Shown piece by piece: positions 16,384 to 24,756 of a stretch of 33,852 bases of DNA. The number at the start of each line of letters is the position of its first letter. The first letter of the stretch is position 1. The DNA is taken from positions 1 through 33,852 of the forward strand of contig CAKPLQ010000011.1 in assembly GCA_934167685.1 (NCBI GenBank). The letters are read 5' to 3'. A program made the translations under genes and the position numbers. Under the pieces are notes generated by a model, which was given only the letters and a program-made list of their open reading frames with translations, had not been told where the DNA came from and searched no databases. This DNA is from an uncultured Clostridia bacterium. GTDB lineage: Bacteria; Bacillota; Clostridia; TANB77; CAG-508.

Positions 16384-17049
16384 TTATTTTTTTACTACTA
16401 TTTCGTTTTGGTTCTTGTATATACTATTTTCTGGTACAACTCCTCTTACTGATGATAATGGATATATATTAGTATTTCTTCCTATAACACTTCCAGGATT
16501 TAATACACTTCCACATCCTACTTCTACACAATCTCCAAGCATTGCTCCGAATTTTTTTAATCCGGTCTCTATTTTCTCTTCTCCATTTCTTACAATAACC
16601 AATTTCTTATCTGACTTTACATTAGAAGTTATTGAACCGGCTCCCATATGAGCCTTATATCCTAATATAGAATCTCCCACATAATTATAATGTGGTACTT
16701 GAACATTGTTAAAAAGTATTACATTTTTTAGTTCTGTAGAATTTCCTACAACTGCATTATTTCCCACAATAGCATTGCCTCTAATAAAAGCACAATGTCT
16801 AACTTCTGCATTTTCGCCAATTATTGCAGGGCCTTTTATATATGCTGTTGGATATATATTAGCAGATTTGGCAATCCATATGTTCTCTCCTTGCAATTCA
16901 TAAATATCTTTATCTAATTGTGGTCCTATTTCTAATATAAATTTGTTTATTTCAGGTAAAGCTTCCCATGGATATTGAAATTTTTCTAATAGTTTTTTAG
17001 CTATTGTCTCTTCTAAATTATATAAATTTTTAATTTTACAATTTTCCAT
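16384..17049 (-). CDS. Left-handed beta-helix (hexapeptide repeat) protein, GlmU C-domain-like
   Basis: A 221-residue protein. After a helical N-terminus (residues 1-55) come repeated hexapeptides: IWIAKSANIYPTAYIKGPAI, IGENAEVRHCAFIRGNAIVG, NNAVVGNSTELKNVILFNNV and later VGCGSVLNPGSVIGRNTNIY, the fold of bacterial acyltransferases such as the acetyltransferase half of GlmU. No N-terminal nucleotidyltransferase domain is present. The next upstream gene encodes a separate UDPGP-type nucleotidyltransferase, so the pair may act together in nucleotide-sugar synthesis (inference). ATG preceded by TGGAGG. A palindromic repeat separates the two genes. Confidence 0.8.
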   Translation of the reverse strand: MENCKIKNLYNLEETIAKKLLEKFQYPWEALPEINKFILEIGPQLDKDIYELQGENIWIAKSANIYPTAYIKGPAIIGENAEVRHCAFIRGNAIVGNNAVVGNSTELKNVILFNNVQVPHYNYVGDSILGYKAHMGAGSITSNVKSDKKLVIVRNGEEKIETGLKKFGAMLGDCVEVGCGSVLNPGSVIGRNTNIYPLSSVRGVVPENSIYKNQNEIVVKK

Positions 17050-17067
17050 TTTGATTCCTCCATATTA

Positions 17068-17144
17068 CACCGTTGGAACCGGTTCTCATCGGTGCATTTT
17101 TATAATTATACTACTGCACCATCAGGACCGGTTCTGTTTTGTGC
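17068..17144. repeat. ACCGGT-centred palindromic repeat R1
   Basis: Two inverted units, 17068-17096 and 17115-17144, each centred on ACCGGT and edged by GGTGCA/TGCACC, enclose an AT-rich loop. Each unit is itself a rough palindrome. GGACCGGTTCTGTTTTGTGC in the second unit recurs exactly, inverted, at R2 (23198-23217). The right end touches the stop codon of the gene ending at 17144. Confidence 0.75.
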
Positions 17145-18400
17145 TATTTTGTAACAGCCTGTTTGGCATAAAATTTTTCATATAATTCTTTTGCTGTTCT
17201 TGGGCTATCTACACCTTCTTTATTTTTTACAGGTGCAAAGTCATCTTCACGTTTTCCACGAAGAATAGCAATATCATCAAAAAATTCAAATGCATCAAAT
17301 ATAAATGATTCAAATTTATATGAGTTTGGCTCTGTTGGTATTACCTCTTTGCCATTTTCATCTATATACGCATTTTTCTTATGTGCACTATGATACATTA
17401 AAATTTCATTACTGATTTTTTCAACAGCATCAATTGTATACAAATTACACATTATATGTGATTCGCCATATTTTAATTCGCCATCAGCATCTACTTCTTC
17501 TGCCATCTTTTCTGGCAACTCTGTATATTCTATTACTTTTGGATGACCATTCATTTTGCAGAATACTCCTACTCTTTCATGCGGATTTGCTTTTACTACT
17601 GATTTTGAAGCTATTTGAACATTTTTATCTATTGCCATTCCAAGTAGTGTTATATCAACCATTTTTAATAATGCATTATCTACACTACCTATAAATATCC
17701 ATTTTACTCCTCTTTCTTTCATGTCTGATAAACATCCACTTGCACGTAAAGATGCATAAGTTCCACCATTTCCATCTGATGCTTCTCTTATTTTAAAGTC
17801 TTTTCCTATAAGTAATTTTCCTTCTTCATTTACCAATGGTAGCTCACTTTGCGTAAAAACTGTTATGTAATTTTTATTATATCCAAAATAATTATTCTTT
17901 TCTAAAAATTCTACTGTTTGTTGATTATTCTCTTTACTTGTCATTATGTACCAAGGAATTGTTACTCCATATTTTTGATTGGCTTCTTTTAAATTTTCTG
18001 TTAAAATTTCAAATAAATACTTTCCTTTTCCATATACATCTAATTTAAATGTACCTTTTGGCCCAGGGTGTCCAAGTCTTGTGCCTTGACCTCCTGCCAT
18101 TGTAACTACTGCATATTCGCCTCTTCTTACTGCCATTTCTCCAAGTTCATCAAATTTATTTTTTTGTTCTATTGTAAGCTTTGCTTTATCTAAATATTTT
18201 AGTGGTTCAATTTTACTTTCTTTAAATTCTATTGGCTTTTTTGTATTATTATATAATTCCATTATTTGATGAAAATCAATTGAATTTATTTGTTTTATTA
18301 ATTCATCCTGTTTTTTTTCATCTAATTTTTCTAACAATTTAATTATATGTTCTTGCTTATACTCTTTTAAAGTATCAATTGCATCTTGTAATTTATCCAT
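17144..18400 (-). CDS. UDPGP-family UTP-sugar-1-phosphate uridylyltransferase (UAP1-like)
   Basis: A 418-residue enzyme of the eukaryote-type UDPGP family (UDP-GlcNAc or UDP-Glc/Gal pyrophosphorylases), not the bacterial GalU type. It shows AGGQGTRLG and GPKGTFKLDV near residue 102-120 (nucleotide binding), EASDGNGGTYASL, IFIGSVDNALLK, NPHERVGVF and KFESFIFDAF, in family order. It would make a UDP-sugar plus pyrophosphate from UTP and a sugar-1-phosphate; GlcNAc-1-P or hexose-1-P cannot be told apart here. It is upstream of the beta-helix gene on the same strand. Family assignment is strong, substrate open. Confidence 0.92.
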   Translation of the reverse strand: MDKLQDAIDTLKEYKQEHIIKLLEKLDEKKQDELIKQINSIDFHQIMELYNNTKKPIEFKESKIEPLKYLDKAKLTIEQKNKFDELGEMAVRRGEYAVVTMAGGQGTRLGHPGPKGTFKLDVYGKGKYLFEILTENLKEANQKYGVTIPWYIMTSKENNQQTVEFLEKNNYFGYNKNYITVFTQSELPLVNEEGKLLIGKDFKIREASDGNGGTYASLRASGCLSDMKERGVKWIFIGSVDNALLKMVDITLLGMAIDKNVQIASKSVVKANPHERVGVFCKMNGHPKVIEYTELPEKMAEEVDADGELKYGESHIMCNLYTIDAVEKISNEILMYHSAHKKNAYIDENGKEVIPTEPNSYKFESFIFDAFEFFDDIAILRGKREDDFAPVKNKEGVDSPRTAKELYEKFYAKQAVTK

Positions 18401-18521
18401 TATCTTTCCGTCCTTTCCTATTTTGCCATGATAATAAAATAGTTTTTGTATATTATATGTTTTTTAATAGCCCAATTCTATCATATTAAAGTTTTTTTAT
18501 CAAGTTTTTTTTATACGTCTG

Positions 18522-18550
18522 TCATATTATTTAAAATTCCTCCATATATA
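18522..18550 (+). promoter_or_regulatory. Sigma-E-like promoter of spoIVA
   Basis: TCATATT (18522-18528) fits the sigma-E -35 consensus KMATATT exactly. After a 14-base spacer, CATATATA (18543-18550) fits the -10 CATACAHT at six of eight positions. B. subtilis spoIVA is transcribed by sigma-E in the mother cell. Confidence 0.65.
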
Positions 18551-18585
18551 TTAATAAAAGTTTGTCTATCAAGGAGGTATTATAG

Positions 18586-20064
18586 ATGGAAAATATAGGC
18601 TTATATCAAGATATAGCCAAACGAACTGATGGTGATATTTATATCGGAGTTGTTGGACCTGTAAGAACAGGCAAATCTACTTTTATTAAAAAATTCATGG
18701 ATTTACTTGTTATTCCCAATATAGATAATGAGTATAAAAAAGAAAGAGCAAAAGACGAATTACCACAAAGTGCCGGTGGTCGTACTATTATGACTACTGA
18801 GCCTAAGTTCGTTCCTAATGAGGCTGTAGAAATTACAATAGATAAAAATTTAAAATTAAAAACTCGTTTAGTTGATTGCGTTGGTTATTTGGTTGATAAT
18901 GCAATTGGATATTTGGAAGATGATATGCCAAGAATGGTTAAAACTCCTTGGTCTGAGGAAGAAATCCCTTTTGAAACTGCTGCTGAAATTGGTACAAAAA
19001 AAGTTATTGAAGAACATTCTACTATTGGTATTTTAATAACCACTGATGGTAGTGTTACAGATATTCCTCGTGATGATTATGTAAAAGCCGAAGAACGTGT
19101 TGTAGGAGAACTTCGCGCAATTAACAAACCTTTTATAATTTTATTAAATTGTGCTAATCCATCTTCTCCTGAATCAAGAGAGTTGGCTATGCAATTATCT
19201 GATAAATACAATACTAAAGTTATGGCTATTAATTGTGAAGATTTGACCGCTGATGACATAAATTCTATGTTTGCTAATCTTCTTTATGAATTTCCTGTCG
19301 ATGAAATTAAAATTAGTTTTCCAAAATGGATTGATGGTTTAGATTTTTCTCATCCATTAAAAACAAAATTATTGGAACAATTGCAAAATGCCTTTACTAA
19401 TGTTACAGCTTTGAAAGATGTATCTAACTGTGTTTCTCAAATTGAAAGTACTGACATTATTTCAAAAACCTTTGTTGATAATATTATGCTTGGCACTGGT
19501 AAAGTTTGCATTTCTATTCAATTAAAAGATGAGTTATTTTATAATGTACTTTCTGAAATGACTGGCATGGAAATTACAAATGAAGGTGAGCTTTTCTCTA
19601 TTATGAGCGATTTAGCTTGTACTAAGAAAAAATATGATAAAATTGCATATGCATTAGAAGAAGTTAAAACCAAAGGTTATGGTATTGTTACTCCGTCTAT
19701 TGATGAGCTTGTTCTTGAAGAACCAGAACTGGTTAAACAAGGTTCTCGCTTTGGTGTTAAACTAAGAGCTACTGCGCCATCAATTCACATGATAAAAACG
19801 AATGTGACTACTGAAGTTTCTCCTATTGTTGGCTCAGAAAAACAGTCTGAAGAATTAGTTAATTATCTTCTTTCTGGCTTTGAAAATGACCCTACAAGTA
19901 TTTGGAGTTCTAACATTTTTGGTAAAAGCTTGAATGAACTTGTTAACGAAGGTCTACAAACTAAACTTGCTAAAATGCCTGTTGAAGCTCAAATGAAGCT
20001 TCAAGAAACCCTAGAGCGTATCGTTAATGAGGGGTCTGGTGGATTGATTTGCATTATATTGTGA
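18586..20064 (+). CDS. spoIVA: Stage IV sporulation protein A (spore coat basement ATPase)
   Basis: SpoIVA polymerises on the forespore outer membrane in an ATP-dependent way and forms the base layer of the spore coat; it is also needed for cortex formation. The 492-residue length equals the family norm. Walker A GPVRTGKST places Lys at residue 30, as in B. subtilis, followed by RLVDCVGYLVDNAIGY and ITTDGSVTDIPRDDY. The C-terminal half contains the IWSSNIFGKSLNELVNEGL region typical of the family, and the protein ends in GLICIIL. The ribosome site is AAGGAGG and a sigma-E-like promoter lies upstream. This is direct evidence of an endospore former. Confidence 0.98.
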   Translation: MENIGLYQDIAKRTDGDIYIGVVGPVRTGKSTFIKKFMDLLVIPNIDNEYKKERAKDELPQSAGGRTIMTTEPKFVPNEAVEITIDKNLKLKTRLVDCVGYLVDNAIGYLEDDMPRMVKTPWSEEEIPFETAAEIGTKKVIEEHSTIGILITTDGSVTDIPRDDYVKAEERVVGELRAINKPFIILLNCANPSSPESRELAMQLSDKYNTKVMAINCEDLTADDINSMFANLLYEFPVDEIKISFPKWIDGLDFSHPLKTKLLEQLQNAFTNVTALKDVSNCVSQIESTDIISKTFVDNIMLGTGKVCISIQLKDELFYNVLSEMTGMEITNEGELFSIMSDLACTKKKYDKIAYALEEVKTKGYGIVTPSIDELVLEEPELVKQGSRFGVKLRATAPSIHMIKTNVTTEVSPIVGSEKQSEELVNYLLSGFENDPTSIWSSNIFGKSLNELVNEGLQTKLAKMPVEAQMKLQETLERIVNEGSGGLICIIL

Positions 20065-20073
20065 TATTTTTAA

Positions 20074-20096
20074 AGGTCTAGTTTTATACTAGACCT
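20074..20096. terminator. Hairpin between convergent spoIVA and DUF6688 genes
   Basis: AGGTCTAG (20074-20081) pairs with CTAGACCT (20089-20096). The right arm overlaps the stop of the minus-strand gene. The T-tract is weak in both directions. Confidence 0.5.
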
Positions 20097-21216
20097 CAAC
20101 CATCTTTTTGCCAATATACTGTATAGCAATTCTATTTTCGGGTTTTTTATCACAGATATATAACACCATTAAAAATATCCACTCTAAAGGCTTCATTGCA
20201 ATATATGTAATATCAGCTTGCCAAGCAGTCCTAATATGTTTAGCTAAAGGAAATCCATATTTATCATAAATATATCTAATAAAATGGTGAAATCTTGGTG
20301 TTTTCTCTTGAATTAAATCTTCAAAAGCATTAGCAATACACAATTGTCTATTTACAATTATTTTTTCTCCTCTTCTAATTCCTACCCTTGTCGGTTTTAC
20401 TAATTTTTCATGTCCGCTCACTGCAACTGTGCATAAATAATGTGCATCGTATTGAACAGAAGGCGGCGAAACTTTTTGTGACAAGTTCCAATCACTGGTT
20501 TCCAAAAATGCTCTTATTGCCTCATCTGGCCTTTGTCCTAGCAATACCAATATGCATATCAAAACTGCAGTTAAAGGAATAGTAAAAACAACTGCCAATA
20601 TTGGCCAATTCTCTGTATCATATATAATCTGGCTACATTTATTTAAAAACTTATTTTCAAACTCTTTTGATTGTAAATTCATTTCTTTATATCTTTGTAT
20701 CACATCAATTATCGCTCTTATACTACACAAAATATAATTTATTGGGAATATCAACAAATATGGTATTCCATAAAATATATATCTTGAAAATAAATCTGTA
20801 ACAGTAATTTGAATCATAAAAATTATCATATATATTGAACATATTATTATACCTGATACTGAACATACAATAATAAGTGGAGGTAAATTTAATTTTTTTC
20901 TTCTTATTAATAAATATGATACAAGCCCTAATATAAAAATAGCTAGTACAGTTGGCATACTCCAAGAAGCTATTGGTGCATGTTTGTCGATTTCTAGTCC
21001 TCCTAATCTTAGTGATTCTGTATAGTCTTTAAAATCTGATGCTAGATATAGAAAACCTGTCAAACCAATTCCTGCTATGAATGTTATTCCCTCTACTATA
21101 TCTTCTTTTATCTTTTTCTTTTTAAATAAATTTATTACATTTAATACTGTTAAAATTAATGGACATATTAAAAATACAAATCCTATTCCTATAGATAATA
21201 ATATATCATAATCCAT
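20089..21216 (-). CDS. Multi-pass membrane protein, DUF6688-like
   Basis: A 375-residue protein with about six hydrophobic segments in residues 1-245 and a soluble C-terminal region. That region contains YLCTVAVSGHEKLVKPTRVG, GEKIIVNRQLCIANAFEDLI, KTPRFHHFIRYIYDKYGFPL and ADITYIAMKPLEW, a dense conserved block that I believe corresponds to DUF6688; the assignment is from memory. No catalytic mechanism is evident. It is the last gene of the operon that starts with the DUF2809 gene at 23077, 12 bases after its neighbour. ATG preceded by AAAGGAG. Confidence 0.8.
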   Translation of the reverse strand: MDYDILLSIGIGFVFLICPLILTVLNVINLFKKKKIKEDIVEGITFIAGIGLTGFLYLASDFKDYTESLRLGGLEIDKHAPIASWSMPTVLAIFILGLVSYLLIRRKKLNLPPLIIVCSVSGIIICSIYMIIFMIQITVTDLFSRYIFYGIPYLLIFPINYILCSIRAIIDVIQRYKEMNLQSKEFENKFLNKCSQIIYDTENWPILAVVFTIPLTAVLICILVLLGQRPDEAIRAFLETSDWNLSQKVSPPSVQYDAHYLCTVAVSGHEKLVKPTRVGIRRGEKIIVNRQLCIANAFEDLIQEKTPRFHHFIRYIYDKYGFPLAKHIRTAWQADITYIAMKPLEWIFLMVLYICDKKPENRIAIQYIGKKMVEV

Positions 21217-21228
21217 AGCTTTCTCCTT

Positions 21229-22005
21229 TCACTCATCAATATTATAGTAAATACAACCATCATTTACTACTTTGCTATAAATAAGACAATTTGCAAAGTA
21301 TTTATCACTTTTTGAGCCTAACTCATATGTTATATTACCAATATTAGTTTCTACGCTTTTTATTTCGTATTTTGATAATGTAATTATTATATTTTCATCA
21401 TCCTCAATCTCTGGAATTTCTTCATCAATATCAAATCCTAATTCTTGCAAAATAGTTTTATATTCAGCTCTATTATAATCTATACTCTTTTTATATACAC
21501 CATCAATTTTCTCCACAAATCCAGAACCTGTTGGAACTTTTGTAAGTTGTTTTTTTGCTGTATAACTTTTCTCTTTTTTGAATTCATATGTCTGACTCTC
21601 TTCAGTATAAAGTTGTATTTTCTTTTCCAATTCACTGTTTTTATTTCCTAGCACAAAAATATAGTTTTTATCTTCTTCAGAGGGCTCTTTAACAAGATAA
21701 TTACATTCTACAAAACTGACATTTTCTTCGAATAATTCTGGTTGCTCCTCAGTGTAACTAGCCGGAGTATTGTATAATAGTGTATATATCTCAGCAAAAT
21801 ATTTATCTTCTGAATTTAGTATTTTATATTTATTATACTTATTTTTGTATATAATTCTACTTGGCAAAGGAATTTTAGAAGCTTCTTGCATTTTTGCTTC
21901 TTCATTTACCTTTTTCTTCTCTATATCAAATATTTCAGCTATTCCAAATCCTATAATTATTAGCAATGCTATACTTATTACTATATTTAAATTTCTTTTT
22001 AACAT
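21229..22005 (-). CDS. Unknown membrane-anchored protein
   Basis: A 258-residue protein with a basic start and one hydrophobic segment (residues about 6-23), then an acidic, Lys-rich, presumably extracytoplasmic domain with no motif I recognise. GTGSGF-like turns and the segment EDDENIIITLSKYEIKSVET suggest beta structure. The ATG follows GTGGAGG. It lies 15 bases after the XRE regulator and 12 before the DUF6688-like gene, so it belongs to the same operon. Confidence 0.7.
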   Translation of the reverse strand: MLKRNLNIVISIALLIIIGFGIAEIFDIEKKKVNEEAKMQEASKIPLPSRIIYKNKYNKYKILNSEDKYFAEIYTLLYNTPASYTEEQPELFEENVSFVECNYLVKEPSEEDKNYIFVLGNKNSELEKKIQLYTEESQTYEFKKEKSYTAKKQLTKVPTGSGFVEKIDGVYKKSIDYNRAEYKTILQELGFDIDEEIPEIEDDENIIITLSKYEIKSVETNIGNITYELGSKSDKYFANCLIYSKVVNDGCIYYNIDE

Positions 22006-22020
22006 TTTTCCTCCACTTTT

Positions 22021-22224
22021 CTATTTATTTTTATAGTCTAAAATGTCGCCAGGCTTGCATTCTAATACTTCGCATATTTTTTCTAATGTTGAAAATCTTA
22101 TCGCTTTAGCTTTATTGTTTTTTAAAATTGATAAATTTGCAGGAGTTATTCCCACCTTTTCTGCAAGTTCTCCAGACGAAATTTTTCTTTTTGCCATCAT
22201 TACATCTAAATTAACAATTATCAT
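22021..22224 (-). CDS. XRE-type HTH regulator (YozG-like)
   Basis: A 67-residue DNA-binding protein consisting only of a helix-turn-helix domain: LDVMMAKRKISSGELAEKVG, ITPANLSILKNNKAKAIRFS and TLEKICEVLECKPGDILDY. The frame is open from 22245, but the ATG at 22224 has AAAGGATG at good distance and matches the usual MIIVNLDVMMAKR start of this family. It is encoded beside a DUF2975 membrane protein, a recurring clostridial pair, and may regulate its own operon (inference). Confidence 0.92.
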   Translation of the reverse strand: MIIVNLDVMMAKRKISSGELAEKVGITPANLSILKNNKAKAIRFSTLEKICEVLECKPGDILDYKNK

Positions 22225-22241
22225 TTTTCTACATCCTTTCG

Positions 22242-22694
22242 TCAAATTGTCAAATCATTTTCTGACTTATATTCTGTTGCTTGTCTAAATAGTTCTGCAA
22301 GTATATATAAGGCAATTGCAACTCCAAAAAACAATATTGTCATAAATACTAATATGTAATTTATTTTAACATCACTATTATCTACTACAGATTTGTAAAT
22401 TGTTTCTATAAAAAATAGTCCTGTCATAATCCCTGATGCAATACTTGCTCTATTCATTCTTTTTACCGTATTTTCACAAAATGGTTTTTCAATTTTTAAT
22501 GAATCAAATAAACCAATAAATTGCTCAACTATTGCTAACATTGTTATTCCATTCAAATATAACATTACTTCAAATATTGTTATCTTTTTTAAGATTATTG
22601 GAAGTATTATTAAAAATATTATTCCTCCCAAAAAACATATTTGAAGTATTATTTTTAAGATATTTCCTAATCCTTTTTTTCCTACTATTTTCAT
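22242..22694 (-). CDS. DUF2975 membrane protein
   Basis: A 150-residue protein with four membrane spans and the DUF2975 hallmark FDSLKIEKPFCENTVKRMNR between spans 2 and 3. Family members are usually followed, as here, by a small XRE regulator. Its ATG overlaps the stop of the DUF2809 gene (ATGA), indicating translational coupling. The function is unknown. Confidence 0.88.
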   Translation of the reverse strand: MKIVGKKGLGNILKIILQICFLGGIIFLIILPIILKKITIFEVMLYLNGITMLAIVEQFIGLFDSLKIEKPFCENTVKRMNRASIASGIMTGLFFIETIYKSVVDNSDVKINYILVFMTILFFGVAIALYILAELFRQATEYKSENDLTI

Positions 22695-23077
22695 TTTTGT
22701 TCAACTCCCTTTCTTCTGTTTAAACTTCTTTCTACTAAAATTATTATTAAATATCCCATCACATAGCATAATATATCTTTTATATCAAATGATGAGCCTA
22801 ATAATGTCTTCATAATTTTATTGTCGCCAAATAATATTTGTGCGTAATTAAAATATTGTAATATTTCTGCTATTACTGCACAAATTAAAACATACAATGA
22901 AAGTCTTTTTATCTTATCCAAAAATATACTTTTAGAAAATGTATATAGACATATTACTACTAATATATCTCCTATATACGGTCTTATTATTTTGTCGTGC
23001 ACATATCTTGCTATTATTACTTCGATTGCAAATGTTATAATAAATATTAATATATATTTTCCTCTTTTCTTTTTCAT
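22691..23077 (-). CDS. DUF2809 membrane protein
   Basis: A 128-residue protein with four hydrophobic spans and the segment IIRPYIGDILVVICLYTFSK, the DUF2809 signature. The frame is open from 23128, but a consensus promoter occupies 23100-23128, so translation must begin later; the ATG at 23077 has AGAGGAA seven bases upstream. It is the first gene of a five-gene operon running to 20089. Confidence 0.85.
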   Translation of the reverse strand: MKKKRGKYILIFIITFAIEVIIARYVHDKIIRPYIGDILVVICLYTFSKSIFLDKIKRLSLYVLICAVIAEILQYFNYAQILFGDNKIMKTLLGSSFDIKDILCYVMGYLIIILVERSLNRRKGVEQK

Positions 23078-23099
23078 ACTTATTCCTCTTTTTGGCATT

Positions 23100-23128
23100 A
23101 ATATATCATTATGCTTTTTGATTGTCAA
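23100..23128 (-). promoter_or_regulatory. Promoter of the DUF2809-DUF2975-XRE operon
   Basis: Minus strand TTGACA (23123-23128), 17-base spacer, TATATT (23100-23105). It lies 22 bases before the ATG at 23077 and fixes that start. Confidence 0.75.
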
Positions 23129-23174
23129 TATTTTTTTATCGTTTTTCGATATTCTGTATATAAAATATGTAAAA

Positions 23175-23220
23175 AAGAACCGGTTTCAAATGCACATTGC
23201 ACAAAACAGAACCGGTCCTT
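23175..23220. repeat. ACCGGT-centred palindromic repeat R2
   Basis: GAACCGGTTTC (from 23177) faces AGAACCGGTCC (to 23218), with TGCACATTGCA between them. The right unit repeats 20 bases of R1 in the other orientation. It lies between the promoter at 23100 and the stop of the gene at 23232, with AAGGACC and a T run on each side, so it may also end transcription. Confidence 0.7.
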
Positions 23221-23231
23221 TTTGTTCATTC

Positions 23232-24080
23232 CTAATTACTATATGAATCAAACATAGAAATGCAAGGATATTCATCATTTAAAGTATTAGCATCTAATCT
23301 AATATATAGCATTAATCCCTTCGATTTTTCAATTGTTTCTGCATCATAAGTATCTTGTCCATGAAAATTCAAATTGTATTTAGTATTATTATCAACTTTA
23401 AGTGTAACATCAAATTTATGCTCTTCATCATTTAATTCTGGATAATATTCAGATTTTATAATATCTGAAATTTCGAAAGTTACTAATGCTTCATTATTTC
23501 CTAATTGTTTTACATCTTTTATTTCATCAACACTTGTTCTTAGTATATCAATTGTATCTGGTAAAGCTAAACTTTTTAAAAGTTCTTTCTTTAGTTCTTC
23601 ACCTGTTATGTCTTCATATATATAACAAGTTTTATCATAACTTGTATTTATATAGTAGCTTTTCTTTAAATCACTAAAATTGCATTGCTCTCCTGTTCTT
23701 CCATTGATATATTTTATTTGTTCTTTATTTTCTAATATGTATACATTATTATCTTTATCAACAAATGTAATTTTATTATCTTTAATTTTTCTTATTTTTC
23801 CGTCTTTATATATACTTCCATTTGCTATAAATTGATTAGTTATATCCTCGCCTCTTGTGCTTTTACTAACATTATTCGTTGTTTCTTTTCCAAATTGTCT
23901 TTCTGTCTCTTCTGCCATATCTACAAATGCCCATATATAAAATCCAATCCAGAAAATTATTATAATTGAAAATATTGCTATTCCTATGTTTTTTACAATT
24001 TTATTTTTTACAATTAATCCTGCTATTAAAAGTATTCCTCCCATTATAAATAATGCAATTGTAATATTCTTTAAAACCAT
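23232..24080 (-). CDS. Unknown membrane protein with soluble C-terminal domain
   Basis: A 282-residue protein with two hydrophobic spans (about residues 5-25 and 31-52), then a 225-residue polar domain with no family I recognise. The segment IYKDGKIRKIKDNKITFVDK suggests a small beta domain, and a later part (EALVTFEISDIIKSEYYPEL) looks like beta structure too. ATG preceded by AAGGAGAG. TTGACA lies 50 bases upstream with a poor -10 partner. Confidence 0.7.
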   Translation of the reverse strand: MVLKNITIALFIMGGILLIAGLIVKNKIVKNIGIAIFSIIIIFWIGFYIWAFVDMAEETERQFGKETTNNVSKSTRGEDITNQFIANGSIYKDGKIRKIKDNKITFVDKDNNVYILENKEQIKYINGRTGEQCNFSDLKKSYYINTSYDKTCYIYEDITGEELKKELLKSLALPDTIDILRTSVDEIKDVKQLGNNEALVTFEISDIIKSEYYPELNDEEHKFDVTLKVDNNTKYNLNFHGQDTYDAETIEKSKGLMLYIRLDANTLNDEYPCISMFDSYSN

Positions 24081-24173
24081 ATATACTCATCTCTCCTTCA
24101 CTATAAGATTACTTTTATATCTTAATTTTGTCAATATATTTTGCAAAATTAATTTTAAATCAATAAACCCGAT

Positions 24174-24387
24174 GTTACAATTCACAGCTTATTAAATTAT
24201 ATATTAAAAAATTGATAGTATATTGTTTTGCAATACCGCGTAAGCGACCAAATGAGCATTTGCGAATGCGATATGGAGCAATCTACATACTAATCTTTAA
24301 TATGTAGATTGCGAAACCAAGGTATAAAAAACAATATATTTTCAATTTCTTAATAATTATTATCTTTAATAAGCTGTGAATTGTAAC
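24174..24387. repeat. Nested palindromic element, copy 2
   Basis: This 214-bp element fills most of the gene-free stretch 24081-24435. Outer arms are a perfect 23-bp inverted repeat (24174-24196 with 24365-24387, beginning GTTACAATTCACAGC). Inside, imperfect AT-rich arms continue for about 40 bases per side (TATATTGTTTT with AACAATATA). The core 24238-24318 matches copy 1 inverted: CGCTTACGC-type end, CCAAATGAGC, GCGAATGCGATATGGAGCAA and a GCAATC/GATTGC stem. The rest of the stretch (24081-24173) shows nothing but AT-rich DNA and the possible promoter of the 23232 gene. Confidence 0.75.
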
Positions 24388-24419
24388 AAACTGATCTAGG
24401 TTTTACCCCAGATCAGTTT
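24388..24419. terminator. Hairpin terminator
   Basis: AAACTGATCT (24388-24397) pairs with AGATCAGTTT (24410-24419). It lies 16 bases past the stop of the minus-strand gene at 24436, directly against the palindromic element. Confidence 0.65.
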
Positions 24420-24435
24420 ATAGTATTATATTAAA

Positions 24436-24702
24436 TTAACAGCAACAACATTTTTTCTTTTTATCACTTTTATTACAACATATTAAAGCAATTAACGCAA
24501 TTATTGCTAATACACCTAATGCAATTAATAGTGCTATAATAGCACCAATTCCCAAAGTGGTAACAAGTGTAGTAAGAGTTGCAACAAGAGCACCAGCAAA
24601 GAATGTTAAAGCAAATACTACTACTGCTAATATTAGCCATAAACAAGAGCAGTCTTTCTTTTTGTTTTCTTTTTTACAATATATTTCAACTTGTGGTTCC
24701 AT
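24436..24702 (-). CDS. Small Cys-rich-ended membrane protein
   Basis: An 88-residue protein. A charged N-terminus (EIYCKKENKKKDCSC) leads into two hydrophobic stretches rich in Ala, Leu and Ile (residues about 20-72), and the C-terminus ends CCNKSDKKKKCCCC. ATG preceded by TGGAGG. Clustered terminal cysteines recall metal-binding or spore-associated small proteins, and a sigma-K-like promoter lies upstream; both links are inference. No family recognised. Confidence 0.75.
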   Translation of the reverse strand: MEPQVEIYCKKENKKKDCSCLWLILAVVVFALTFFAGALVATLTTLVTTLGIGAIIALLIALGVLAIIALIALICCNKSDKKKKCCCC

Positions 24703-24726
24703 AATTTAGCACCTCCAGTACTAGTA

Positions 24727-24753
24727 TATAATATGATTTTTTTCGACATTTGT
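24727..24753 (-). promoter_or_regulatory. Possible sigma-K-type promoter
   Basis: On the minus strand CATATTATA (24727-24735) fits the sigma-K -10 CATANNNTA, with AC (24752-24753) 16 bases upstream as in the minimal -35. The pattern is short, so chance is a real alternative. Confidence 0.35.
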
Positions 24754-24756
24754 TAC

